The position numbers and the translations under genes were made by a program. The notes under the pieces were generated by a model. The model was not told the origin of the DNA and made no database searches. It saw nothing but the letters and a program-made list of their open reading frames with translations. 64,000 nt of DNA from an uncultured Flavobacteriaceae bacterium (GTDB taxonomy: Bacteria; Bacteroidota; Bacteroidia; Flavobacteriales; Flavobacteriaceae). Location: contig CANMRV010000007.1 of assembly GCA_947500435.1 (NCBI GenBank), forward strand, positions 231,960 to 295,959. The letters are read 5' to 3'. Positions 36,520-46,098 of this stretch are shown in pieces (the first letter of the stretch is position 1; each line of letters begins with the position of its first letter).

Positions 36520-36957
36520 ATGGAAAAAATAAAAGAAATAGACAAGTTGATGTTGCGAGGTGCTTCACTATGCCTCATTGTGGCACTTATTTTGGCATGG
36601 TGTTTAATAGGTGTTTATACGCTCAATTCTTTCCGTTCATTTTTCGAAGGTAATCCTGACAGAGTATTAAGCGCTCACTTGGATTTTCTAATTATGAGCT
36701 CACTGATTTTCGGTTTGGCCGCTACACATGTACCACTAAAATCAATAATCAAATGGTTCATGGTAGTAGGAGCGTTTACAAACTCATCTACTTTTTTGGT
36801 TTTTGCAATATTTCCAATTTCCGACCCTGCCTCGGATTTGTATGCTACTGATTTGTTAGCGAATGACATTTTTGAATATGGTCGATATATGAGTTTTATA
36901 ATTACCACAATTGGTTTTGGAGGTGGGGCTGTAGCCGTTTTTAAATCCACTTTTTAA
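36520..36957 (+). CDS. Small four-helix membrane protein, unknown
   Basis: A 145-residue protein (MEKIKEIDKLMLRGASLCLI start) with four hydrophobic segments: about residues 12-35, 55-72, 78-97 and 120-143. No recognised domain. An in-frame GTG at 36475 could extend it by 15 residues; the ATG at 36520 gives the more usual cytoplasmic N-terminus. It lies alone between the NTF2-like gene and the DUF1624 gene. Confidence 0.55.
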   Translation: MEKIKEIDKLMLRGASLCLIVALILAWCLIGVYTLNSFRSFFEGNPDRVLSAHLDFLIMSSLIFGLAATHVPLKSIIKWFMVVGAFTNSSTFLVFAIFPISDPASDLYATDLLANDIFEYGRYMSFIITTIGFGGGAVAVFKSTF

Positions 36958-37064
36958 AGAAATGAATAGGCTTATATCATATCCTTTAACCTACAGCACT
37001 ACTAATGTGGATTCAGAAACCAGCAACCTAGTTCAAAAACATCCTAGTTTATAACCATACACAA

Positions 37065-38240
37065 ATGAATCCAACAAAAAAGAGGATAAAATCAATTGAC
37101 TTTTTAAGAGGTTTGGTAATGGTCATTATGGCACTTGATCATGTGCGCCTTTATTTGCATCATGATTCATTTTTCTTTAAACCTACAGATTTAGTACAAA
37201 CAAACGAGCTACTTTTCTTTACACGCTTTATCACACATTATTGCGCACCGGTATTCGTATTCTTGGCAGGCACTTCAGCTTTTTTTGTGGGACAACGTAT
37301 GGATAAAAATTCGCTTAGTAAATGGCTCTTAAAGAGAGGAGTTTGGTTGATTCTCCTTGAACTTACCGTTTTAAAATTCGCGTGGTTCTTTAAATTTGAT
37401 GTTTCATACATCTTTCTGCAAGTAATATGGGTAATAGGTTTGGGCATGATTTGCCTTGCTGGATTTGTTCATCTGTCAAAAAATATGGTAATCGCAGTTT
37501 CTATCTTGGTAATAGTTGGACACAATGCTTTTGATTCTTTTACACCAACTGGAAATTTTAGTTCCGGTATTTGGGCATTTCTTCATGAATTTAAATTATT
37601 GAATTTTGGAGATATCAGCATTTTTACCGCTTACCCGATTCTACCATGGATTTTTGTAATGCCATTAGGCTATTATTTTGGGGAATTTTATAAACCGACT
37701 TTTGATAGCAAGCTTAGAATTAAAATACTACTTCAAATTGGCATCGGCCTTACGCTGTCATTTTTCATTCTTCAATTCATAAACTTTTACGGTGATCCTT
37801 ATTTCTGGTCTATACAAGATTCGTGGAGCGCTACTGTAATGTCCTTTTTTAAAATCACCAAATACCCACCTTCATTATTATACTTATTAATTACCATTGG
37901 CCCCTCAATAATGCTTCTTGCTTTTGCTGAAAAATGGAAAGGATGGTTCTTTAATAAATTAGTAATTATTGGTCGTGTGCCCATGTTCTTTTATATTATC
38001 CATCTGTATCTAATTCATTTAGTAGCACTATTAGCAGTAATTGCTACAGGTCATAATCCATCAGATATGTTCATAGACATTTGGGTTACTTTACAGCCAG
38101 GTTTAAAAGGCTTTGGATTTAATTTAGGTATTGTGTATTTGATTTGGATTGCACTAACTATAGGCTTGTACCCTATATGTCAATGGTACAATAATTATAA
38201 AAGTAACAATAGAGATAAATGGTGGTTGAGTTATTTATAG
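37065..38240 (+). CDS. DUF1624 / heparan-alpha-glucosaminide acetyltransferase-like membrane protein
   Basis: A 391-residue membrane protein with about ten helices. The N-terminus KSIDFLRGLVMVIMALDHVR and CAPVFVFLAGTSAFF match the acyltransferase_3/DUF1624 superfamily, which moves acetyl groups across the membrane to sugars; the conserved His of DHVR is the likely transfer residue. Specific acceptor unknown. It precedes the TPR/SCO operon by 47 bases and could be its first gene. Confidence 0.83.
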   Translation: MNPTKKRIKSIDFLRGLVMVIMALDHVRLYLHHDSFFFKPTDLVQTNELLFFTRFITHYCAPVFVFLAGTSAFFVGQRMDKNSLSKWLLKRGVWLILLELTVLKFAWFFKFDVSYIFLQVIWVIGLGMICLAGFVHLSKNMVIAVSILVIVGHNAFDSFTPTGNFSSGIWAFLHEFKLLNFGDISIFTAYPILPWIFVMPLGYYFGEFYKPTFDSKLRIKILLQIGIGLTLSFFILQFINFYGDPYFWSIQDSWSATVMSFFKITKYPPSLLYLLITIGPSIMLLAFAEKWKGWFFNKLVIIGRVPMFFYIIHLYLIHLVALLAVIATGHNPSDMFIDIWVTLQPGLKGFGFNLGIVYLIWIALTIGLYPICQWYNNYKSNNRDKWWLSYL

Positions 38241-38287
38241 CAACCTCACTCTAAATTGAAGAAAATAAAAATCTAATAGCAACTCAT

Positions 38288-39949
38288 ATGATAACAACAA
38301 TCAGATTAATCATTCTAGTACTACTATTTTTAGGATGCAAAGACCATAAATCAAAAGCGGATTTAGCTTCGTTGAATTTATTAAGAGGTGATTTACAACT
38401 TTGCGGAAACGGACAGTTCGGAGATGTTAGTTTTTCTGAATCCTGTACTTACGAAACAAGAGATACTTTCAATCTTGCCATTGCGCTATTGCATTCCTTT
38501 GAATATACGGAAGCTGAAAAAGCTTTTGTTCAGGTAATTGACCAAGACCCAGAATGTGCCATGGCATATTGGGGTGTTGCTATGAGCATTTATCACGGTT
38601 TATGGGCGCCACCTCCAAACACAGTCCTGGAAAAAGGTAGCAAGTTGCTCGAAATGGCCCAAAAACTACCCAAGTCAAAAAAAGCTGAGCAATATTTGGA
38701 TGCCATCGGAGCTTTTTATGAAGATTGGGAAACCGTAGACAACCAGACCAGGAAAGAGCGCTATGCCAAAAAAATGGGGGAAATGTATAATGCTAATTCT
38801 GATGATACCGAAGTAGCGGTTTTTTATGCGTTGGCACTTCGAGCATCGGCTGTGCCCACAGATAAAACCTATAAAATACAACGGGAGGCAGGTCAAATAT
38901 TAGAAGCCTTATTTGAAAAAGAACCCAACCACCCAGGAATTGCACATTACATCATTCATTCGTATGACTATCCTGAATTAGCAGAATTAGGTTTGAACAC
39001 CGCAAGAAGATATGCAGAAATTGCACCAAATTCAGCTCATGCGCAACATATGCCCTCACATATCTTTACAAGATTGGGTCTTTGGCAAGAGTCTATCAAC
39101 ACCAATATAAATTCAGCTTCTTCTGCTACTTGTTATGCGGAAAGTATTGCGCCAGGTGCCCACTGGGATGAAGAAGTTCACGCCATGGGTTATTTGGTGT
39201 ATTCGTATCTCCAGACTGGAAATAATGAAAATGCACTAGAGCAGTACAATTATTTAAAATCGTTTGAAGAAGTTTTTCCTCCTAATTTTAAAATTGCCTA
39301 TACCGCTGCTGCTATACCTGCACGTATTGCCATAGAGAATAAGAATTGGGAAGAAGCGGCAGCCATAGAATTGCCTAAAAATCTAGGGTTGGCTTGGGAA
39401 TCATTCCCATGGGAAAAAAGTATTTTACACTTTACCCGAGCTATGGGCGCCATACATACCAAAGACCTCAATGCTGCGAAAAATGAATTGAATACTTTAA
39501 AATCGTTTCAAAATGAGTTAATTCAAATGAGTGATGCATACAAAGCCAACCAGGTTGGTATACAGATTAAAATGACAGAAGGCTGGTTAGCACTAGCCAA
39601 TGGAAATAAAGAAGAAGCGCTGGCATCAATGAAAATGGCTGTTGAAATGGAAAGTAAAACATCAAAACATCCCGTAACTCCTGGAGAAGTGGTACCTGCA
39701 GATGAGCTTTATGCTGATATGTTATTGACCATGAACAAACCTCAACAGGCTTTGGATGCGTACGAGCTAAACCTTCAAAGACGCCCGAATCGGTTTAATG
39801 GTATTTATGGTGCCGCAATTGCCGCAAAGCAGTCCGGTAATCAAGAAAAAGCAAATCACTACTTTAACCAACTCATTGAATTAACAAAGGATTCGAATAG
39901 TAAACGACCTGAAATTGTCGAGGCAAATAAGTTCATAAGTCAATCTTAA
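38288..39949 (+). CDS. Histidine-rich TPR lipoprotein, paralogue 1
   Basis: A 553-residue lipoprotein (lipobox LLFLGC near residue 18) consisting of TPR-like helices throughout (FEYTEAEKAFVQVIDQDPEC, then PQQALDAYELNLQRRPNRFN). Two histidine clusters stand out: HYIIH (His220, His224) and HAQHMPSH (His251, His254, His258). The downstream paralogue keeps all five at matching spacing. No enzyme domain is recognised. The family is widespread but uncharacterised as far as I know. The start (ATG 38288) gives a good signal peptide. Next gene 11 bases downstream. Confidence 0.75.
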   Translation: MITTIRLIILVLLFLGCKDHKSKADLASLNLLRGDLQLCGNGQFGDVSFSESCTYETRDTFNLAIALLHSFEYTEAEKAFVQVIDQDPECAMAYWGVAMSIYHGLWAPPPNTVLEKGSKLLEMAQKLPKSKKAEQYLDAIGAFYEDWETVDNQTRKERYAKKMGEMYNANSDDTEVAVFYALALRASAVPTDKTYKIQREAGQILEALFEKEPNHPGIAHYIIHSYDYPELAELGLNTARRYAEIAPNSAHAQHMPSHIFTRLGLWQESINTNINSASSATCYAESIAPGAHWDEEVHAMGYLVYSYLQTGNNENALEQYNYLKSFEEVFPPNFKIAYTAAAIPARIAIENKNWEEAAAIELPKNLGLAWESFPWEKSILHFTRAMGAIHTKDLNAAKNELNTLKSFQNELIQMSDAYKANQVGIQIKMTEGWLALANGNKEEALASMKMAVEMESKTSKHPVTPGEVVPADELYADMLLTMNKPQQALDAYELNLQRRPNRFNGIYGAAIAAKQSGNQEKANHYFNQLIELTKDSNSKRPEIVEANKFISQS

Positions 39950-39960
39950 TACAGAACATT

Positions 39961-41688
39961 ATGAAAACAAAAATCAGTCTTTTGGTATTGGGAGCATCTC
40001 TTCTAATGCTAGTCCATTTTATCAAGGAAAATTCTGAAAATCGAAATAAGGACTATCAAAAAGCATCCTTTAGTTTTATCAAATGCACTCCCACCAAATT
40101 TATGTTGGATGTTCTAGATACTACCCAACAGATTTCACCCCTATTCAACAATTTGGGCAACCTTCACTTTCCCATTTCCACAGAGAATGAAAGGGCTCAG
40201 GCATTTTTTGACCAAGGGGTAAAATTATCCTATGCATTTAATCATGCTGAGGGCCATCGCTCTTTTATGGAAGCTGCTAGACTAGACCCAAATTCAGCAA
40301 TGTCGTATTGGGGTCAGGCTTTCGCATTAGGTCCAAATATTAATGACCCTTTGCCTGATGAGGAACGTAAGGTCAAAATTAATGAGGCCATGGAAAAGGC
40401 CCGGAAATTATCGACCAAAGCGAATGCAAAAGAACAGGCTCTTATAGAAGCGCTCTCGGCAAGATATAGCGAAAATTTGACCGCAGATGTGGCGGAACTT
40501 AATATAAAGTACATGCATGCTATGGCCAAAGTGGTTAATAAATTTCCTGAAGATGCGAACATTCAGATTCTATATGCCGCTTCGGTTATGAATACTGTAC
40601 CGTGGAATTATTGGGATAAGGATGGAAATCCATCGCCGAATATAAAAGAAGCCAAAGCTGCTCTAGAAACTGCAATAGAACTTGAACCAGAAAACCCCGG
40701 AGGACATCACTATTATATTCATATGGTAGAATTGCCTTATCCGGATATGGGCGTGGCGAGTGCTGATAAATTAGTTACACTCATGCCAGGCGCCGGTCAT
40801 ATTGTGCACATGCCATCACATATTTATATTCGCGTGGGCCGCTATCTGGATGCTGTTAAGGTAAATCAGGTCGCTATTCAGGCGGATGAAGATTATATCG
40901 CACAATGCTTTGCACAGGGACTTTACCCACTCGCCTACTATCCGCATAATATTCATTTTCTTTGGTCGTCGGCAAGCTTGCTAGGCGCTAGTGATATTGC
41001 TATTGATGCTGCGAAGAAAACGGCTGAAAAGGTACCCACTGGAGAACTCGTGACGCTTCCTTTTTTACAGGATTTTTCTGCCACGCCTTTATTGGCGTAT
41101 ACACGCTTTGGTAAATGGAACGAAATTTTAACTATACCTGCTCCAAATCCAGACATAAAACACTTAAGCCTGATCCACCATTATGCTCGTGGCATTGCTT
41201 TTATCAGAAAAGGAAATATTAAGGATGCTCAAGAAGAACTGGATGCCATCAAAACACTAAGAGAAGACCCGGAGCTAGAAGCTTTAGTGGCTACAGCAAA
41301 TAACGCTTCCATTCATTCAGCCAATATTGCCTATGAGATAGTCGCAGGCGAATTGGCGGCAGCCAAAGGCGAAGTTTCAAAGGCTATTAATCATTTGGAA
41401 AAAGCTGTTGCATTTGAAGATGCGCTAACTTATACAGAGCCTGCTGCATGGCATATCCCAACACGTCAGAATTTGGGTGCTGTTTTAATGAAGGCCGAAA
41501 AATTTGCTGAAGCTGAAAAAATATTCAAAGAAGATTTAGCTATTCTCCGCCAAAACGGATGGTCTTTAATGGGACTCCACAACAGTTTAAAAGCCCAAGG
41601 AAAGTTAAAAGAAGCCCAAGAAATCAAAGCAGAATTTGACAAAGCATGGGAACATGCTGATATTGAGATTGATACATCTGTATTATAA
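39961..41688 (+). CDS. Histidine-rich TPR protein, paralogue 2
   Basis: A 575-residue protein with an N-terminal hydrophobic segment (residues 5-20, no lipobox seen) and TPR-like helices homologous to the upstream gene (HRSFMEAARLDPNSAMSYWG). The matching histidines are HYYIH (His250, His254) and HIVHMPSH (His280, His283, His287). It is separated from the upstream gene by 11 bases and overlaps the SCO gene by one base (TAATG), so these genes are co-transcribed. A role beside SCO in metal handling is a hypothesis, not shown. Confidence 0.75.
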   Translation: MKTKISLLVLGASLLMLVHFIKENSENRNKDYQKASFSFIKCTPTKFMLDVLDTTQQISPLFNNLGNLHFPISTENERAQAFFDQGVKLSYAFNHAEGHRSFMEAARLDPNSAMSYWGQAFALGPNINDPLPDEERKVKINEAMEKARKLSTKANAKEQALIEALSARYSENLTADVAELNIKYMHAMAKVVNKFPEDANIQILYAASVMNTVPWNYWDKDGNPSPNIKEAKAALETAIELEPENPGGHHYYIHMVELPYPDMGVASADKLVTLMPGAGHIVHMPSHIYIRVGRYLDAVKVNQVAIQADEDYIAQCFAQGLYPLAYYPHNIHFLWSSASLLGASDIAIDAAKKTAEKVPTGELVTLPFLQDFSATPLLAYTRFGKWNEILTIPAPNPDIKHLSLIHHYARGIAFIRKGNIKDAQEELDAIKTLREDPELEALVATANNASIHSANIAYEIVAGELAAAKGEVSKAINHLEKAVAFEDALTYTEPAAWHIPTRQNLGAVLMKAEKFAEAEKIFKEDLAILRQNGWSLMGLHNSLKAQGKLKEAQEIKAEFDKAWEHADIEIDTSVL

Positions 41689-42347
41689 TGAAAGAATCTA
41701 AAAACTCCATGAAGTCGATAGTATCAATGGCACTTTTGATAGTTGTCACTATTGCTGCAATATATTTGGTATTCAATAATAAGGAGGAGTTACCGGTTTT
41801 TAACCCATCCGATTTTAATCCGGAACTGGTTGATATTAGTTTACAAAATGAGGTAGAAAATCATACCGTAGCAAATTTTGAATTATTAAACCAAAATGGG
41901 GAAAAGGTTACTGAGAAGAACTACGAGAACAAAATCTATGTGACCGATTTCTTTTTTACACGCTGTCCGAGTATCTGTCCTATTATGTCAAATAATATGG
42001 AGAAACTGCAAAACACTTTTCGTGATGAAGCCAAAGTCATGTTCCTTTCTGTATCCGTTACCCCAGAATTGGACAGCATTCCGATTTTAAAGAAGTATGC
42101 CGAAAAACATGGCGTCATTGATGGCAAATGGAATATTACCACTGGAGAGAAAAAGCATATTTACAACCTTGCACGCAAGAGTTATTTTGCTGTTGTGAAT
42201 GAGGGTGATGGTGGACTTCAAGATTTTATACATACACCAAATTTCATATTGGTTGATGGGCAAAAGCAAATCAGAGGGGTTTATGACGGCACAAAAGATG
42301 AAGAAATCGAACGGTTAACAAATGACATAAACTTTTTAAAGAAGTAA
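41688..42347 (+). CDS. SCO1/SenC-family copper/thiol protein
   Basis: A 219-residue protein with an N-terminal membrane anchor (about residues 10-27) and a thioredoxin-like SCO domain. Copper-binding residues are present: Cys93 and Cys97 in RCPSICP and His182 in FIHTPNFI. SCO proteins deliver copper to the CuA site of cytochrome c oxidase or reduce its cysteines. No oxidase genes are in the window. The ATG overlaps the stop of the TPR gene, indicating translational coupling. Confidence 0.92.
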   Translation: MKESKNSMKSIVSMALLIVVTIAAIYLVFNNKEELPVFNPSDFNPELVDISLQNEVENHTVANFELLNQNGEKVTEKNYENKIYVTDFFFTRCPSICPIMSNNMEKLQNTFRDEAKVMFLSVSVTPELDSIPILKKYAEKHGVIDGKWNITTGEKKHIYNLARKSYFAVVNEGDGGLQDFIHTPNFILVDGQKQIRGVYDGTKDEEIERLTNDINFLKK

Positions 42348-42349
42348 CC

Positions 42350-42880
42350 ATGAACAAGCTCGTATATTATGTAGCAACGTCCCTGGACGGATTCATTTCC
42401 GGTCTAAATGGCGATATCAGCAAATTTCTCCCTCACGGAGAAGCAGTGGAAAAATATCAAGCTGATTTACTAAACTATAAGACGGTTATCATGGGTCGAA
42501 AAACCTATGAATTCGGATTTCAATTCGGACTTGAACCAGGCCAACCAGCCTATCCGCATATGGAACATTACATTTTTTCGGAAACTCTTCAAATAGAAGA
42601 GTTAGCGAAGACCGTACACATTGAAAGGATGTCCATTGAACGAATCAAAGAAATAGTCGTTTCATCTTCAACAGATGTTTATCTCTGTGGTGGTGGAGAA
42701 TTTGCAGGTTGGCTTCTCGATAATGGACTCATTGACCAACTAAAACTAAAACTAAACCCGATAGTACTTGGTGAAGGGGTTCGACTGTTTGGAAATTCAA
42801 AAACTTCGCTAGTTGGCAACTTGATTGAAAAAGAATCATTTGATAGCGGACTTCAATTCTTGACCTACGACTTGAGATAA
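42350..42880 (+). CDS. Dihydrofolate reductase-like (RibD C-terminal) protein
   Basis: A 176-residue Rossmann-like domain of the RibD_C/DHFR superfamily: VYYVATSLDGFISGLNGDI at the start, VIMGRKTYEFGF (nucleotide loop) and STDVYLCGGGEFAGWLLDNG. Members reduce pteridine-type or riboflavin-precursor substrates with NADPH; most stand-alone copies have no known substrate. It starts two bases after the SCO stop. A bidirectional hairpin follows. Confidence 0.85.
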   Translation: MNKLVYYVATSLDGFISGLNGDISKFLPHGEAVEKYQADLLNYKTVIMGRKTYEFGFQFGLEPGQPAYPHMEHYIFSETLQIEELAKTVHIERMSIERIKEIVVSSSTDVYLCGGGEFAGWLLDNGLIDQLKLKLNPIVLGEGVRLFGNSKTSLVGNLIEKESFDSGLQFLTYDLR

Positions 42881-42912
42881 TGCGTATTGTTTCAGATTGA
42901 ATTGAGATTAAC

Positions 42913-42948
42913 GAAAAAGGAGCACTATTTGTATAGTGCCCCTCTTTA
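42913..42948. terminator. Bidirectional terminator between RibD-like and M16 genes
   Basis: GCACTAT (42922-42928) pairs with ATAGTGC (42933-42939) around a TTGT loop, flanked by AAAAAGGA and CCTCTTT that extend the stem. A T-rich run follows in both directions, and the two genes converge here. Confidence 0.7.
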
Positions 42949-42978
42949 CTCAAATTATAATAGTCTTATAAAGCCTCT

Positions 42979-45855
42979 TTAGTTTTTTATAGGTTCTTCT
43001 ATGGGTTCATCTGTTTTAGGAATAACCTCTCCTTTTGCATTCAATTCAACAATTTCATAACCTAATGCTTTCAAAGATTCAATATTGCTAGCTTTATCAC
43101 CTACAACTACAATGTTCATATTCTCTATTTGTAGTGTTTTATCAGCCAATGTATTAATCTCTTCTTTGGTAATTGTTTTGATAATTTTAGTTTGATCATC
43201 TACATAGCCATTATCTAGATTGTAATGTACAATCCTGCCTAAAAAACTCGCTTTCTGACGGGGAGACTCATAACTACGAGCATCACGCTGACCAATTGAA
43301 TTTCTCATAAATTGTATTTCTTCATCAGTGATTCCATCTTTTTTATAGTTGGTAATCTCTTTCATAAACTCAGAAACAGCTCCCGCAGTTGCTTCCGCCT
43401 TAACTCCTGCACTTGCAGTATAAGGCCCGGGGTCATCGTTTGAATTAAAATAAGAACGTGCGCCATAGGTCCAGCCTTTATCTTCTCTTAAATTCAAATT
43501 GATTCTACTATTAAAAGCACCTCCTAAAGCGTAGTTCATCAAATACGATTTAAAGTAATCGCCTGTAACATCATATTTCATATCAGTAACATACCCAATA
43601 CGAATCTCTGACTGCGGCGCATCTACTTTATCCACCAAATAAATTTTTGTTTTATCTTGTTCATTAACCGCCTTAAATTCAGGTATTTTGGCCGATTTAT
43701 TCTCCCATTTATTCAAAAAGTCTAAAGATGACATGATTTCTGATTTTGAAACATCACCTACTACGACCAGTTCTGATAATTCAGGAGCGTAATATTTGGT
43801 GTAAAAGTTTTGAACATCTTCTCTCGTGATTGAATTAACAGATTCTTCAATACCACTTGATGGCACAGCATAAATATGATCATCACCATACAGCAACCTT
43901 CTGTATACATTAGAAGCTATAGCTGAAGGGTCTTTTTCTTGAGACTTTAAACCTTCTAATTGCTGCAGCTTTAAACGATCATAATCCTCTTGAGAAAATT
44001 TAGGTCTGTAAAGCACTTCTTCCACAATTTCCATAGTTCTAGTAAGGTTCTTCTTCAAGGTGTTGATGCTAATGGTCGTTTGCGTTTCATCCGCATATAC
44101 ATTTATGCTACTACCAATTTTACGCAATTCTTCCTGTACTTGTTCTGAACTAAAATTCTCGGTAGATTCGTTCATTAAACTGGCGGTCAATATTGCTAAA
44201 CCTGATTTATCAGGTGTATAATTATCCATTCTATGACCTCCATTAATATTCAACTGAATGGCAACTACCGGAATCTCATCTGTCTTTGTTCCAATAATTT
44301 TTATGCCATTCTCCAATTTTTCCGACCAAAATTCAGGCACCTGTACCAAAGGCGACGCGCCTGGTTTAGGTTGAACGCTTCTATCGAACGTATCGCCTGT
44401 GGGTCGTGTATAACTTAAGCCTGAATAATCCGTTTTTGGAAAAGGATTGTTACCTTCTGTTGGAACATCGTAATTATTTGGCTGTGCCGGTGCCGTTTCA
44501 GCATCAGGTACAACACTTAAGATTACCGCTGGTTTTCCTTTTATATATTTGTTATAAACCCTCATGACGTCTGCTTTCGTAATATTTTGGTATCGCTTCA
44601 AGTCATTTTTGATTCCATTCGGATTACTCAAATAAGTTTCATAGGCCGCCAATTGTGAAACCTTTCCGCTTACACTAGCCAAACCATTTATGAAGTTTGA
44701 TTCTTGATTGGCTTTGAATTTGGTAATATCATCATCAGTCACTCCTGATTGTTCAAAATCTACTAGCATTTGTCGCATTTCGTTTTCAAAATCCGACAAT
44801 GCAACACCTGGGTAGGGTATTACAAACAAAGACATCTCACCTGCTAATTCATCTGCCGCATTAAAACTTGAGGCCTGAATTGCCTTTTTTGTCAATACAA
44901 ATTTCTTAAATAAGAAAGAGCTTTGTCCGATTCCAATAATCTCTGCCAAACAATCTAAAGGTGCTTCATCAGGATGATATCGTGGTACCGTCGGAAATGT
45001 AAAAAGCAGGGCTGGAAATCGAATATTTTTATCTACATAACTAACATAGCGGTCAGCATCTAAAGTAGCAGCATCTAATTTCAATGCATTTACTTCCGGT
45101 CCTTTTGGGATGCTGCCAAAATACTTTTCAGCCATCTTAATTACTTCTTTCGGATTTACATCTCCACCAACAGTAAGGGTTGCATTATTAGGTCCGTACC
45201 AACGCATGAAGAATTTTTTTAGATCTTCTACATCTACACGGTCAAGATCTTCTAATTTACCAATTGTCAACCATGAATAAGGGTGTCCATAAGGATATAG
45301 GGCTGCAGCATTTACCTCACGAAATCTTCCATAAGGTCTGTTATCATAATTCTGTCCTTTTTCATTTTTAACAGTTTCCCGTTGTACTTCAAACTTTTCT
45401 TGTGTTACCGCATCTAGAAAGAAACCCATACGATCCGCTTCCAACCATAACATCAATTCTAATTGATTACTAGGTGCAGTTTCATAGTAATTGGTTCTAT
45501 CACGATTGGTAGAGCCATTTAGTGTACCGCCTGCATTTGAAATTAATTTAAAATGCTCTTCATCGGCTACATTATCAGAACCTTGAAACATCATATGCTC
45601 AAAGAAATGAGCAAATCCTGATTTCTTAAGTTCTTCACGTGCGGATCCCACGTGATAGGTAACATCAACATGTACCAGCGGATCAGAATGGTCTTCATGT
45701 ATGACCAATTTAAGACCATTCGCTAGTTGGTATTTTTCATAAGGAATTACAACTTCGCTTCCTGTTTTCGTTACTTTTTCAATCAATTTGGTCTGTGACC
45801 AACCCAAAGTTGACACAAAAGCTAAAAGAATAATTAGAATGTTTTTTGTCTTCAT
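42979..45855 (-). CDS. M16-family zinc metallopeptidase, full-length two-module
   Basis: A 958-residue secreted peptidase (signal peptide 1-20). It contains two tandem insulinase-like modules. The N-terminal one has the inverted zinc motif HFFEH at residues 83-87 and a downstream glutamate in NEKGQNYDNRPYGR; the C-terminal one (from about residue 500, EKLENGIKIIGTKTDEIP) lacks the motif and acts as the second half of the clam shell. M16 proteases degrade peptides in a closed chamber. Predicted periplasmic. Divergent from the M28 peptidase. Confidence 0.93.
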   Translation of the reverse strand: MKTKNILIILLAFVSTLGWSQTKLIEKVTKTGSEVVIPYEKYQLANGLKLVIHEDHSDPLVHVDVTYHVGSAREELKKSGFAHFFEHMMFQGSDNVADEEHFKLISNAGGTLNGSTNRDRTNYYETAPSNQLELMLWLEADRMGFFLDAVTQEKFEVQRETVKNEKGQNYDNRPYGRFREVNAAALYPYGHPYSWLTIGKLEDLDRVDVEDLKKFFMRWYGPNNATLTVGGDVNPKEVIKMAEKYFGSIPKGPEVNALKLDAATLDADRYVSYVDKNIRFPALLFTFPTVPRYHPDEAPLDCLAEIIGIGQSSFLFKKFVLTKKAIQASSFNAADELAGEMSLFVIPYPGVALSDFENEMRQMLVDFEQSGVTDDDITKFKANQESNFINGLASVSGKVSQLAAYETYLSNPNGIKNDLKRYQNITKADVMRVYNKYIKGKPAVILSVVPDAETAPAQPNNYDVPTEGNNPFPKTDYSGLSYTRPTGDTFDRSVQPKPGASPLVQVPEFWSEKLENGIKIIGTKTDEIPVVAIQLNINGGHRMDNYTPDKSGLAILTASLMNESTENFSSEQVQEELRKIGSSINVYADETQTTISINTLKKNLTRTMEIVEEVLYRPKFSQEDYDRLKLQQLEGLKSQEKDPSAIASNVYRRLLYGDDHIYAVPSSGIEESVNSITREDVQNFYTKYYAPELSELVVVGDVSKSEIMSSLDFLNKWENKSAKIPEFKAVNEQDKTKIYLVDKVDAPQSEIRIGYVTDMKYDVTGDYFKSYLMNYALGGAFNSRINLNLREDKGWTYGARSYFNSNDDPGPYTASAGVKAEATAGAVSEFMKEITNYKKDGITDEEIQFMRNSIGQRDARSYESPRQKASFLGRIVHYNLDNGYVDDQTKIIKTITKEEINTLADKTLQIENMNIVVVGDKASNIESLKALGYEIVELNAKGEVIPKTDEPIEEPIKN

Positions 45856-46098
45856 TGTATGAAATATTTTATGTCTTGAAGATACTATTTAATTCTATTC
45901 TAAAAATCCAAAAACATCATATTTTGTCATGAAATTCTGTCAAACTAATTGCTCTTAAATATTCATACTTCAAAATTGATTTAAACCTCTTGATTACTAT
46001 AAGCTGATAAAAAATATTTTTTGATCATAGACTTCAATTCTCAACCAATATTTGAGGTAAAAAATTCGTACTTTCAATTACTTAAAATCCAACCAAAA

